Part shown: positions 18,972 through 26,895 of the stretch, piece after piece | Layout of the letters: every line of letters starts with the position of its first letter | Numbering within the stretch: the first letter of the stretch is position 1 | Assembly (NCBI RefSeq): GCF_000196015.1 | Contig: NC_007974.2 | Coordinates: 2,356,001 to 2,420,000 of the forward strand | DNA length: 64,000 nt | Direction of reading: 5' to 3' | Source of the DNA: Cupriavidus metallidurans CH34 | GTDB taxonomy: Bacteria; Pseudomonadota; Gammaproteobacteria; Burkholderiales; Burkholderiaceae | Made by a program: the position numbers and the translations under genes | Notes under the pieces: model-generated | Told to the model about the DNA's origin: nothing | Seen by the model: the letters and a program-made list of their open reading frames with translations, nothing else | Database searches by the model: none

Positions 18972-20042
18972 TCAGCCCGGGACATCGCCGATTGCAAAGG
19001 CGAGGTTTCGCGTCACGCGATCGTGCTGCTCGCGCGGCAGGCGCGGATCGGCAAGCAGTTCGCGGCAGAGCCGCGCGCTTTCATCGCGTTCATTGCACCA
19101 GTACAGCGCAATCGACAGCTCGTCACGCGCGCGCCAGTCATAGACGGTCTGGTCCATGAAGAGCCGGTCATCGGGCTGGGCGATGCCGGTGGCAACACGC
19201 GCGAAGTCGCGGGCCAGGACATGGCGCTGCCGCAGCCTGAAATAGCGCGCGAGCTCGCAAGGCGCTTCGGCCCGTGTCGGCCGGTAGTTGTAGGCCTCGA
19301 GGTAGGCCTCGACGATGTCCCCGGGCGACGCTCCGCCGCCCTCCTTCAGCACCGCCATCTGCAACATCGAGTAATAGACTTCCTCATCCCACCCGCCCAT
19401 GGTGGCGCGGTTCGCATAGGCGGCAATGGCCTTGTCCACCAGACCGCCATCACGATAGCTCTGGGCGAGATAGAACTGGTAACGCGTATTGCCGGGATCG
19501 GCTGCGAGTGCCTTCTCCAGTATCCCTGCGTCTTCCACGAACTTCCTGCCGCTCACGCGCCGTGCGCCGTCGTCGCCAATGCGATAGATCGCGTTCTTCA
19601 AGGTGTCGCGACTATACGGGCGGTTGCAGTCGATGTATTCGTGGGTCACGCCCGTATAGAAGAACCCGTGGCCCAGCCGGATCAGATGTGGCTGACTGTA
19701 GGTCAGCGAGCGAAACTGGACGAGCAGGTCATAGCAGTCGGCGGTCAGTTCGCCGAGTTCCGAAGCCTCGATGGTGTCGTCGGCGTCGATCAGCAACGCA
19801 TAGTCACCGTGCTTGGCCGCCAGCGCGAGCGCTTCATTGCGGTTGGTCGAGAAATCCACCCATGGACGTTCGATCAGTTCACCCGGCAGGTCGCCGAGCG
19901 TATTGCGAATAATGTCCTGTGTCCCGTCGGTCGACCCCGTATCCGAAATCGCCCAGGCGTGAATGTGCGGGCGCACCGCGCGCAGACAGCGCTCGATCAC
20001 GGCGGCCTCGTTCTTGACGATCATCGACAGGCAGATTCGCAT
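18972..20042 (-). CDS. Family 2 glycosyltransferase with C-terminal TPR-like repeats
   Basis: Cytoplasmic GT-A glycosyltransferase of 356 residues. The N-terminus (ICLSMIVKNEAAVIERCL) and SDTGSTDGTQDI are the nucleotide-sugar binding region, with the DxD metal motif at D86-A-D88. Residues about 190-350 look like tetratricopeptide-type helices (LEKALAADPGNTRYQFYLAQ), which often dock protein acceptors. It lies 153 bases downstream of the collagen-like lipoprotein gene on the same strand, separated by a strong hairpin, so that protein may be its acceptor. The start was chosen at the beginning of the GT domain. Confidence 0.85.
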   Translation of the reverse strand: MRICLSMIVKNEAAVIERCLRAVRPHIHAWAISDTGSTDGTQDIIRNTLGDLPGELIERPWVDFSTNRNEALALAAKHGDYALLIDADDTIEASELGELTADCYDLLVQFRSLTYSQPHLIRLGHGFFYTGVTHEYIDCNRPYSRDTLKNAIYRIGDDGARRVSGRKFVEDAGILEKALAADPGNTRYQFYLAQSYRDGGLVDKAIAAYANRATMGGWDEEVYYSMLQMAVLKEGGGASPGDIVEAYLEAYNYRPTRAEAPCELARYFRLRQRHVLARDFARVATGIAQPDDRLFMDQTVYDWRARDELSIALYWCNERDESARLCRELLADPRLPREQHDRVTRNLAFAIGDVPG

Positions 20043-20132
20043 TGGCTTTGGTTCTCGGTGGAGACGGGTTGGCGATTTTCGGGCAATGGGGCGGGACATT
20101 GAACAGGCGGCGCAAGGGTTCGCACGAGACTG

Positions 20133-20161
20133 ATGGGCCCGGAGCGATGCTCCGAGCCCAT
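20133..20161. other. Long imperfect hairpin between collagen-like gene and glycosyltransferase
   Basis: Two 6-bp arm blocks on each side (ATGGGC and CGGAGC against GCTCCG and GCCCAT) around a GAT loop, with a single C-A mismatch. There is no T-run on either strand, so it is either a weak terminator/processing site in a bicistronic message or a mRNA 3'-end stabiliser for the collagen-like gene. Confidence 0.5.
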
Positions 20162-20195
20162 GACCCGCCATCAGCCTATCGATGCCCGCCTTCGA

Positions 20196-21398
20196 TCACT
20201 GGCACGTCAGCGTGGCATAGACAGCGCCCGACCAGGTGTTAAACGGCGTAGTACCCGTCAACTGGACCTGTAGCACCTCCCCAGCGGAAGCCGCATAGGT
20301 GCCAGTCTGGGTCTGCGTACAGCTAGCTCCAGAGCTGTTGGCCTGGCACCGAAGCCCTGTTGACGTGACGGTTGTCGAGGGAGGCTGAATCTTGAAGACC
20401 TCCATCGCATAGGGTGCAGGCGGGATGCCCGCCACGGCCGTCGACAGCGTCAGTGTGCTGCAATTGATTGGCAGCAAGACGCCAAGATACGGCTGTGTGG
20501 CGATAGGGGTCAGACCCGACCCCGTCATGATGTAGGTGGCATTGCCAAAGGTCGTTCCATTGCCCACAACGAAATTCGCCGTATAGAGCGCAGGCCCGGT
20601 GGCCCCCGTGGCCCCCGTGGCACCAGTTGCCCCTGTGGCGCCCGTCGCACCCGTCGCGCCCGTGGTACCGGTGGGGCCCTGAATGCCCTGCACTCCTTGC
20701 GGCCCCGTGGGACCCGTCACACCTGAGGGACCCGTCACGCCCGTCGCACCTGTAGCCCCCGTAGCACCAGTCGGCCCTGCAGCACCGGCAGGGCCGGTGG
20801 GGCCCTGAATGCCCTGAATGCCCTGCGGTCCCGTCACGCCAGCGCCGGTGGCACCAGTAGCACCCGTCACACCGGTTGGTCCGGTGACCCCCTGGATGCC
20901 CTGCAGACCCGTGGCACCGGTAGCGCCGGTTGCGCCCGTGGCGCCGGTCGCACCAACCGCACCCGTTGCGCCGATCAGCGATTTGCCCGGCATCGGCCAC
21001 GCTCCTGCCGCCTTCGGTCCGAACAGCGTGCTGGTGGCGGTGTTCAGGTAGAAGTCACCATCGTTGCCGTCGCTGGCAATCGGGTCACGCGTCCCATAGC
21101 GGATCAGCGTGCCTGCTGGCCCGATCAGCGATACGCCTGCGGACCAGGCGCTATTTGCCTTCGGGCCGAACAGCGTGGACGTGGCCGAATTGAGATAGAA
21201 ATCACCGTTGACGCCAATACTGCTCGTGGGGTCGGTAACACCGGTATAAATCATGCTGCCGGCAGGCGTCGCCGCCGGCGTACTGGTGGGCGTGGCTGCC
21301 GCCGTGCCCGACTCCGAGGAATCGCCGCCGCACGCTGCCAGCGTGGCGGCAAGGCATGCCAAGGGGAGCACAGCCAGTTTCCGTTGGGTGTTTTTCAT
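20196..21398 (-). CDS. Collagen-like repeat lipoprotein
   Basis: Predicted surface or periplasm-anchored lipoprotein (400 aa). The signal ends LAATLAAC with C23 as lipidation site. Residues about 31-50 are a Thr/Pro/Ala linker. Residues about 54-140 contain two repeats of roughly 44 residues sharing GDFYLN and [10 protein letters not shown]. Residues 143-265 are about 41 collagen triplets, mostly G-A-T with GPT, GVT, GIQ and one register slip. The C-terminal 130 residues are an unrecognised globular domain with several cysteines. Gly-X-Thr collagen in bacteria (e.g. BclA) trimerises and can be O-glycosylated on Thr, and a glycosyltransferase gene follows. ATG 21398 is preferred over an upstream in-frame start because it places the signal peptide at the N-terminus. 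Confidence 0.85.
   Translation of the reverse strand: MKNTQRKLAVLPLACLAATLAACGGDSSESGTAAATPTSTPAATPAGSMIYTGVTDPTSSIGVNGDFYLNSATSTLFGPKANSAWSAGVSLIGPAGTLIRYGTRDPIASDGNDGDFYLNTATSTLFGPKAAGAWPMPGKSLIGATGAVGATGATGATGATGATGLQGIQGVTGPTGVTGATGATGAGVTGPQGIQGIQGPTGPAGAAGPTGATGATGATGVTGPSGVTGPTGPQGVQGIQGPTGTTGATGATGATGATGATGATGATGPALYTANFVVGNGTTFGNATYIMTGSGLTPIATQPYLGVLLPINCSTLTLSTAVAGIPPAPYAMEVFKIQPPSTTVTSTGLRCQANSSGASCTQTQTGTYAASAGEVLQVQLTGTTPFNTWSGAVYATLTCQ
20604..20972 (-). repeat. Gly-X-Y (mainly Gly-Ala-Thr) coding repeat
   Basis: Nine-base periodic, low-complexity DNA that encodes the collagen-like stretch of the lipoprotein. Near-identical GCCACCGGG-type units make it prone to slippage and to length variation between strains; the frame is intact through the whole repeat in this copy. 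Confidence 0.85.
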
Positions 21399-22054
21399 TG
21401 GTTCTTCTTGGATGATGTGGAAATGCTGCAAACGGAATCGCTGGCCGCGTCACAAGACGAGCTTTCGTGAAAGCAAAGCGGGTGTCGCTAGTTCGGACAG
21501 GACTCCGGGGCGCTTGAAGCGAACTGCCGGGGTACTGAAACTACGAAGAGGATGTCAATCCAGTCGGCGATGACGGCGTCGTAGAGGGCGCCGGCATGGA
21601 GAGGAGGGCGTGCGGTCGGGGCCGCCGTTGCGGGGCGGCATGATGTCAGGCACCTGCCACGGACATGAGCCGGGCAGCGTGCTGGTACCGCAGAAATTTC
21701 GTCGCGCAGAACGCAAAATGCCGGGCGAGCGCTGCCCGGCCGACCTTGTTGGCGTGTTCAACCCGTTTCTCCCGTTCCCTGTTCGGTGACAGGGTGAATA
21801 TTCTTTTGATTCTTTTTCTTGCTTGCCCAATTCGCCCGGGCGTTTTGTTGGCGTGCGCGACAGCGTCGGCGCAGTTATCGATGGACGGTGTCCAGCCCGG
21901 CAACATAATCGAACGATGTTGACAACACAACGAAAGAAGCGCTACACCCCGCTTCAGGGGGGTCAAGCTTCTAGCTTCGCCGCCGTCGGGCACCCTGTTC
22001 GGCTGCTGCCGGCGGACATTGGACCAAGGCTGTCCTCAGGACCCTGCGAAGGCC
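21399..22054. other. Long intergenic region without a supported gene
   Basis: About 650 bases between the collagen-like gene and the next terminator. Open frames on both strands (plus 21665-21922, minus 21646-21993) lack ribosome sites and recognisable families. A 7-bp GC hairpin lies near 21721-21741 and a T-rich tract near 21793-21818. It presumably contains the promoter of the collagen-like gene. I see nothing else definite. Confidence 0.5.
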
Positions 22055-22056
22055 CC

Positions 22057-22083
22057 AAAAAAGAAGCCCCGCGAATGCGGGGC
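22057..22083 (-). terminator. Intrinsic terminator of the small secreted-protein gene
   Basis: Perfect 7-bp stem GCCCCGC/GCGGGGC with a 4-base loop; on the minus strand it is followed by a T-rich tract (CTTCTTTTTT). It lies 26 bases after the stop of the secreted protein at 22109. Confidence 0.8.
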
Positions 22084-22108
22084 CTTGTTTCCAACCAGAT
22101 CTTGTCAC

Positions 22109-22432
22109 TCATTGGGTCGCCGCCGTCGGTGCGGCAGGCGCCTTCTTGTGAGACTTGCTCGACTTCTTGGCGGTGCTCTTGCTATCGGTCAGAGCTGATG
22201 ACGTGCTCTGGTTCGCGCCCTGTGTGTAGGGATCGAACTTGTCGCCGGCCCGGGCGGCGTCGGGTGTATAGCCATCCTTGTTGCTCGTGCGCGCCGGGTC
22301 GGGCACATAGCCGTCCTTGTTAGTCGTATGCATGTCGTAGTCATAGCGATCAGAGGGACTTGCCGGTCCCGCCGCAAACGCCAGCCCGGGTACAAAGACT
22401 GCAACTGCCACTGCAATGGTGAGTGCCTTCAT
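22109..22432 (-). CDS. Small secreted protein with duplicated DGY-PD motif
   Basis: A 107-residue protein with a Sec signal peptide (residues 1-20, ending LAFAAG) and a hydrophilic mature part containing two copies of an NKDGY(V/T)PD-AR motif, then a Ser/Lys/Ala-rich tail. No enzymatic family recognised. The start has AGGAG 7 bases upstream. It has its own terminator and is probably monocistronic. It may be a periplasmic or extracellular structural or stress protein; no function is proposed. Confidence 0.75.
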   Translation of the reverse strand: MKALTIAVAVAVFVPGLAFAAGPASPSDRYDYDMHTTNKDGYVPDPARTSNKDGYTPDAARAGDKFDPYTQGANQSTSSALTDSKSTAKKSSKSHKKAPAAPTAATQ

Positions 22433-22560
22433 CGGGATTCTCCTGCGGGAACGGTTGAGACCATCGTGCGCTGAGTACGCACAATCCATCACCAAGCCTA
22501 TGCCGCGGGCATCGAAAATGCCATGAACCGATGGTGTTAACGCGATGCGTGCGCAAGCCC

Positions 22561-22698
22561 TCAGGGACGAAGCAGATCGAAGCCAGCCAGCGCGATCACG
22601 CCGCTCAGCGCATCCGTGGCCATGGAACCCTGGCCCAGGATCAGGACGGCGGCCGCAGCCCACGTGGTGGCACAGAAGAGATAGAAGCGCTTGTTCAT
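22561..22698 (-). CDS. Small hydrophobic protein (45 aa)
   Basis: Short ORF encoding a basic N-terminus (MNKRFYLF) and one hydrophobic membrane-spanning or signal segment (about residues 6-22), followed by a second hydrophobic stretch. No strong ribosome site is visible. It lies between the TSUP permease and the small secreted protein on the same strand. Called on the topology-like pattern alone, with low certainty. Confidence 0.4.
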   Translation of the reverse strand: MNKRFYLFCATTWAAAAVLILGQGSMATDALSGVIALAGFDLLRP

Positions 22699-22789
22699 GG
22701 TGAAGCCGATCACTTGCTGCGGGCAAAAGAAGGACGTCAGTATAAACCCTGATATCCACCCACGACAAAGCGCCTAATAAAGCTCTTTC

Positions 22790-23536
22790 TTAAAGCTTCG
22801 GGATTGCCGCGACCAGCATGGCAATACCCGAGCAGGTCAGCAGCGTCAGCACGATGCGCCGGAACGCGATGTCGCTGATACCAATGTAGACCCGCGTGCC
22901 GAGCAATGTGGGAATCAGCATGGCCGGGGCCACGATGGCGAACATCGGCAACATGTCGCGCGTGATGATGCCGGTGCCCACATACACGGCCATCGTCACC
23001 AGCAATGCGCCGAGGTTGAAGTTCTGGATCACCACCCGCTGCTTGTCCTTGTCGAAGCCTCGCAGCGTGCACCAGAGCGTTGGCGCAATGCCGGTGAACC
23101 CGCCGATGCCACCCATGATGCCGCCGATGGCGCCGACCACGGCATCGGCCAGCCGGCCGCCACGGCGGATCGGCGGAATGCGGTTCGAGAACAGCATGAT
23201 CGGGCACCAAATCACCAGGACGATGCCAAGGCACAGCTTGAACAGATGGACGTCGAGGCGGGGCAGGATGCTGACCCCGATGGGAATGCCGACGATGCCG
23301 CCAAGCAGGAACGGCAGCACGGTGGCCAGATGGAACTTGCGGCGCACGGTGAAGGCTGCAAGCAGTTGGCCGGTCAGCGCGCCGAACACGGACATCGCCG
23401 AAGCCAGGCGTGGTTCGACGCCCCAGGCCCAGAATGACATGGCCACCATGCCAAACGCGAAGCCAGACAGGCCCTGCACAAATCCGGCAACGATGGCGCC
23501 GAGGGCGACGATAAGAAAGACCGAGTCTACCGGCAT
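22790..23536 (-). CDS. TSUP family (TauE/SafE) membrane permease
   Basis: A 248-residue integral membrane protein with about eight hydrophobic segments arranged as two repeats, each starting with a small-residue-rich helix (GFVQGLSGFAFGMVAM and GGIMGGIGGFTGIAPTLW). The TSUP family exports or imports sulfite, sulfoacetate, taurine-derived and related organosulfur anions. There are no sulfur genes adjacent, so the substrate is open. Confidence 0.85.
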   Translation of the reverse strand: MPVDSVFLIVALGAIVAGFVQGLSGFAFGMVAMSFWAWGVEPRLASAMSVFGALTGQLLAAFTVRRKFHLATVLPFLLGGIVGIPIGVSILPRLDVHLFKLCLGIVLVIWCPIMLFSNRIPPIRRGGRLADAVVGAIGGIMGGIGGFTGIAPTLWCTLRGFDKDKQRVVIQNFNLGALLVTMAVYVGTGIITRDMLPMFAIVAPAMLIPTLLGTRVYIGISDIAFRRIVLTLLTCSGIAMLVAAIPKL

Positions 23537-23634
23537 GTTCTTGTTCTTATGGTTTGCGCCCCGTTCCCGGTCTATACACGGGGAAACGGGGGTGGAGCGA
23601 GAGCCGGCCCTGAATCCGCCGGCCCCTTCAATCG

Positions 23635-24030
23635 TCAGCCGCCAATCCCCAGCAGCTCCACTTCAAAGTTCAGCGTCGCGTTCGGCGGGATCGTGCCCGG
23701 CACGCCGCGCTCGCCGTAGGCCGTGGAGGCCGGGCAAGTCAGCTTGGCCTTGCCGCCGACCTGCATCTTCTGCACGCCCTCGGTCCAGCACGGGATCACG
23801 CGGTTCAGGGGGAACGAGATCGGCTGGCCGCGCTTGTAGGAGCTGTCGAACTCCTTGCCGTCGGTCAGCGTGCCGCGGTAGTGGACCTTGACCGTATCCG
23901 TTGCTTTCGGCGAAGCGCCGGTGCCCTTGGTCACATGCTCGATCACCACGCCGGACGGCAGCGTTTCAGCCTGCGCGATACCTGCGGCGCCCAGCGCCAC
24001 GGCGGCGAGGATCAGGGAGAGTTTCTTCAT
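23635..24030 (-). CDS. Periplasmic FKBP-type peptidyl-prolyl isomerase
   Basis: A 131-residue protein with a signal peptide (residues 1-21, ending AQA) and a single FKBP domain (about 27-129). Typical motifs are VKVHYRGTLTDGKEFDSSY, then V-I-P-C-W-T-E-G-V-Q-K-M and AYGERGVPGTIPPNATLNFEVEL in shortened description. It should catalyse proline isomerisation in exported proteins. The usual Gly in the VIPGW motif is replaced by Cys here. Confidence 0.93.
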   Translation of the reverse strand: MKKLSLILAAVALGAAGIAQAETLPSGVVIEHVTKGTGASPKATDTVKVHYRGTLTDGKEFDSSYKRGQPISFPLNRVIPCWTEGVQKMQVGGKAKLTCPASTAYGERGVPGTIPPNATLNFEVELLGIGG

Positions 24031-24201
24031 GGGATATTCGTCGTGTCAGGTTCTCGGGAGTGACGCCTACGCCAGGCAAACCCGGTGCGGACGCCAGCCG
24101 GCAAGTGTACATGACCCTGTTGTTTGCGCGGATCGGCCTGCACGCCGGGCGATCCGTGACAGAATGGCCACTTGTCCACAGCGCGGACGGAGGCATTGGG
24201 G

Positions 24202-24819
24202 ATGTATCGCGGCGAACGGTTCAACGGATATAGCCACCTGGCAGGAGCGGTGCTCTCGGCGGCTGGCATGGCGGTGCTAGTCACTTCATCGGCACTCCAC
24301 AGCGACGCCTGGAAGGTCGTCAGCTCCGTCGTCTATGGCACCACGCTGGTGCTGCTCTACACGATCTCCACCGTCTACCACAGCGTTCGCGGCCCCGCGA
24401 AGGACATCTTCCGCCGCCTCGACTATTGCGCGATCTACCTGCTGATCGCCGGCAGCTATACCCCGTTCGCATTGGTCACATTACGTGGCCCCTGGGGCTG
24501 GACCCTGTTCGGCGTCAACTGGGGGCTGGCCGTGGCCGGCATCATTCAGGAACTCTGGATCGGCCATCGCACCCGCATCTTCTCGCTGGCCATCTACGTG
24601 ATCATGGGCTGGCTGGTGCTGATCGCGTTCGGCCCGCTGGCGGCGGCCCTGCCGCCCGTGGGGCTGTACTGGCTCGTGGCCGGCGGCGCCATCTACACTG
24701 CCGGCATCGGCTTCTTCCTGTTCGACGAGAAGGTGCGCCACTTCCACGGCATCTGGCACCTGTTCGTGCTGGGCGGCAGCATGTGCCAGTTCATCAGCAT
24801 CCTGTTCTACGTCGGGTAA
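24202..24819 (+). CDS. Hemolysin III / PAQR family membrane protein
   Basis: A 205-residue seven-transmembrane protein of the HlyIII/YqfA (PAQR-like) family. Conserved features are NGYSHLAGA near the N-terminus, STVYHS with the first histidine, DYCAIYLLIAGSYTPF and the C-terminal HGIWHLFVLGG with two histidines; together these histidines and the Asp form the family's putative zinc site. ATG 24202 is preceded by GGAGG. The role in non-pathogens is unclear, probably membrane lipid or stress physiology rather than haemolysis. Confidence 0.88.
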   Translation: MYRGERFNGYSHLAGAVLSAAGMAVLVTSSALHSDAWKVVSSVVYGTTLVLLYTISTVYHSVRGPAKDIFRRLDYCAIYLLIAGSYTPFALVTLRGPWGWTLFGVNWGLAVAGIIQELWIGHRTRIFSLAIYVIMGWLVLIAFGPLAAALPPVGLYWLVAGGAIYTAGIGFFLFDEKVRHFHGIWHLFVLGGSMCQFISILFYVG

Positions 24820-24834
24820 GCGCCCGATACCCAC

Positions 24835-26082
24835 CTATATCTCGGTCACGGTCGCCGCCGATGCGGCCGTCTCCGTGACCACGCCGGCTTCGAGCATCGC
24901 CTCGATCTCCGCCTCGCCATAACCACATTCCGCCAGCAACGTCCGCGTATGTTCGCCCAGCCTCGGTGACGGGCGATGGTACTGCGCCGGCGTTTCCGAT
25001 AGCTGTATCGGCAGCCCCAGCGTCCGGATCGGCCCGGCTTCCGCGTGCTGTTGCCGTACCACCATGCCACGCGCCAGCGTCTGCGGATGGTTCAGTGCCT
25101 CGCCAATCGAATGCACGGGTCCGGCCGGGACGCCCGCTGCATCGAATGCCGCCAGCCAGTCAGCGGACGGGCGCGTCATCAGGATGCCGGCCATCTCCGG
25201 AAGCAACGTGTCGCGATGACGCATCCGGTCGGCGTTGCGCCGAAAACGTGGGTCTTCGACCCATTCCGGATGTCCGAGAACCTGTGCGATACGCGCCCAG
25301 TTCTTCTCGTTCGCGCCGCCAACGATGATATGGCCGTCCTGCGTCGGAAATGCCTGGTATGGCGTGGCCAGCACGTGCGCCGACCCGCTCGGCCCCGGCG
25401 ACTCGCCCGTGGCGAAATGGATCGCCGCGTGCCAGTAGAGCTGCTGCAGGCCGGCCTCGATCAGCGACGTTTCCACGATCTGCCCGCGCCCGGTCTTCTG
25501 CCGATGCTGATACGCGGCAAGAATGCCGAACGCCGCCAGGATGCCCGCATTGATATCGGCGATGGAATTCCCGGTGCGCAGCGGCGGCCCGCCCTCCTCG
25601 CCCGTAATGCTCATAAGCCCCGTGTAACCCTGCGCGATCAGATCGAAGCCGCCCTTGTCGGCGAACGGCCCGGTGCGGCCATAGCCCGAGATCGCGCAAT
25701 AAATCAGGCCCGGGTTCTCGCGCGACAGCGTGTCGTAGCCAAGCCCGAGCTTCTCCAGCGTGCCCTTGCGGAAGTTCTCAATCACCACGTCGGCGTTGCG
25801 CACCATGCGCAGGAACACCTCGCGGCCTTCGGGTGTCTTCAGGTCAAGGGCGATGCCGCGCTTGTTGCGGTTCAGCATCAGGAACGGCGCCGACACGCCG
25901 TTGATGGTCGGCTCGCGATAGCCACGCGCGTCGTCGCCACCATCGATCTTCTCGATCTTGATCACGTCGGCGCCGAGATCGGCCAGCATCATGCCGCAGG
26001 TGGGCCCGGCCATGATCTGCGCGAGTTCCAGCACACGCAGGCCGGACAACGCACCCGGCGCGATTGCAGGGGAATCGGACAT
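24835..26082 (-). CDS. CaiB/BaiF family (class III) CoA-transferase
   Basis: Moves CoA from a donor acyl-CoA to a carboxylic acid. 415 residues, family length. The N-terminal LSGLRVLELAQIMAGPTCG and IKIEKIDGGD, and the catalytic aspartate D176 in TGNSIADINAG, are visible. It is the last gene of a leftward operon following an enoyl-CoA hydratase and a tripartite transporter, so the likely substrate is the imported organic acid. The donor could be succinyl-CoA or acetyl-CoA; not determinable here. Confidence 0.9.
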   Translation of the reverse strand: MSDSPAIAPGALSGLRVLELAQIMAGPTCGMMLADLGADVIKIEKIDGGDDARGYREPTINGVSAPFLMLNRNKRGIALDLKTPEGREVFLRMVRNADVVIENFRKGTLEKLGLGYDTLSRENPGLIYCAISGYGRTGPFADKGGFDLIAQGYTGLMSITGEEGGPPLRTGNSIADINAGILAAFGILAAYQHRQKTGRGQIVETSLIEAGLQQLYWHAAIHFATGESPGPSGSAHVLATPYQAFPTQDGHIIVGGANEKNWARIAQVLGHPEWVEDPRFRRNADRMRHRDTLLPEMAGILMTRPSADWLAAFDAAGVPAGPVHSIGEALNHPQTLARGMVVRQQHAEAGPIRTLGLPIQLSETPAQYHRPSPRLGEHTRTLLAECGYGEAEIEAMLEAGVVTETAASAATVTEI

Positions 26083-26097
26083 CGGTCTGCTCCCAGG

Positions 26098-26895
26098 TTA
26101 GCGACCGCTGAACTTCGGCGTCTCCTTGGCCAGGAACGCGCGATAGCCAGTGCGGAAATCCTCGGTATCGAAACAGTCGAACGCAGCATCGAGATCGGCG
26201 GCCGATAGCGGCTTGCCTTCGGCCAGTTGCCGGGCGAAGCGCTTGTGCCAACGGGCCACCAGCGGCGCGCCGGAAGCGATCCGCTGCGCCGTGGCACGCG
26301 CCTCGTCGGCCACGCGGTCATCGGGCACCACGCGCGAGACCAGCCCCATCGCGTACGCCTCGGCCGCATCGACGATGCGCCCTTCGAACAGCAGTTCGAG
26401 CGTGCGCGACGTGCCGATCAGCCGCACCAGCGGCGCCATCTCCGCGTGCGCCATCACCAGCCCGAGATTCTTGATCGGCGCGCCGAAACGGCTGCTCTGG
26501 CCACAGATGCGTATATCGGCCATGGCTGCGACCTCGAGCCCGCCACCCACGCAGATGCCGTGGATCTGCGCCACTACCGGGTGCGGGCAGTCCTGCATCG
26601 CCTGCGCGGTGCCATGCATGACCGCGCCATAGGCCGTGGCCTGTTGCTTATTGGAACGCGTAGTGGCGAATTCGCCGATATCGTTGCCCGGCGAAAACGC
26701 GCGGTCCCCCGCGCCACGCACGACGACGCAGCGCACCGTGTCATCGGCGGAAAGCTCGCGGAACGCCTCGCCAAGCTGCCGCCACATATCGAGCGTGAAG
26801 GCATTGAGCTTCGCGGGCCGGTTCAGGACGATGGTGGCGACGGCATCCTCGCGCGTCACCAGCAACGTCCCTTCCTGCTGAATGTCATCGCTCAT
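26098..26895 (-). CDS. Enoyl-CoA hydratase/isomerase family protein
   Basis: Crotonase-fold enzyme (265 aa) acting on acyl-CoA. The oxyanion-hole segments are DRAFSPGNDIGEF (about residues 65-77) and HGICVGGGLEVAAMADIRI (about 110-129). One expected active-site glutamate position is occupied by an E in MAHAEMAPLVRL. It overlaps TctA by 4 bases and is 15 bases from the CoA-transferase, so the three are co-transcribed. Hydration of an alpha,beta-unsaturated acyl-CoA is the most likely reaction; other crotonase reactions are possible. Confidence 0.88.
   Translation of the reverse strand: MSDDIQQEGTLLVTREDAVATIVLNRPAKLNAFTLDMWRQLGEAFRELSADDTVRCVVVRGAGDRAFSPGNDIGEFATTRSNKQQATAYGAVMHGTAQAMQDCPHPVVAQIHGICVGGGLEVAAMADIRICGQSSRFGAPIKNLGLVMAHAEMAPLVRLIGTSRTLELLFEGRIVDAAEAYAMGLVSRVVPDDRVADEARATAQRIASGAPLVARWHKRFARQLAEGKPLSAADLDAAFDCFDTEDFRTGYRAFLAKETPKFSGR

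Noticed and set aside
18546..20102. 518-codon open frame on the plus strand opposite the glycosyltransferase
   Set aside because: The minus strand carries a clear GT2 domain with DxD and TPR-like repeats. The plus frame also overlaps the squalene synthase gene out of phase.
20604..20972. Tandem repeat considered as a CRISPR array or satellite
   Set aside because: The repeat has 9-base periodicity, no spacers, and is in frame as Gly-X-Y triplets inside a gene.
21646..21993. Overlapping open frames in the gap upstream of the collagen-like gene
   Set aside because: No ribosome site or recognisable motif on either strand, and unusual residue composition.
24202..24819. HlyIII protein considered as a toxin
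   Set aside because: The family is widespread in non-pathogens and the PAQR-like histidines point to a membrane metal-site protein; no secretion genes are nearby.
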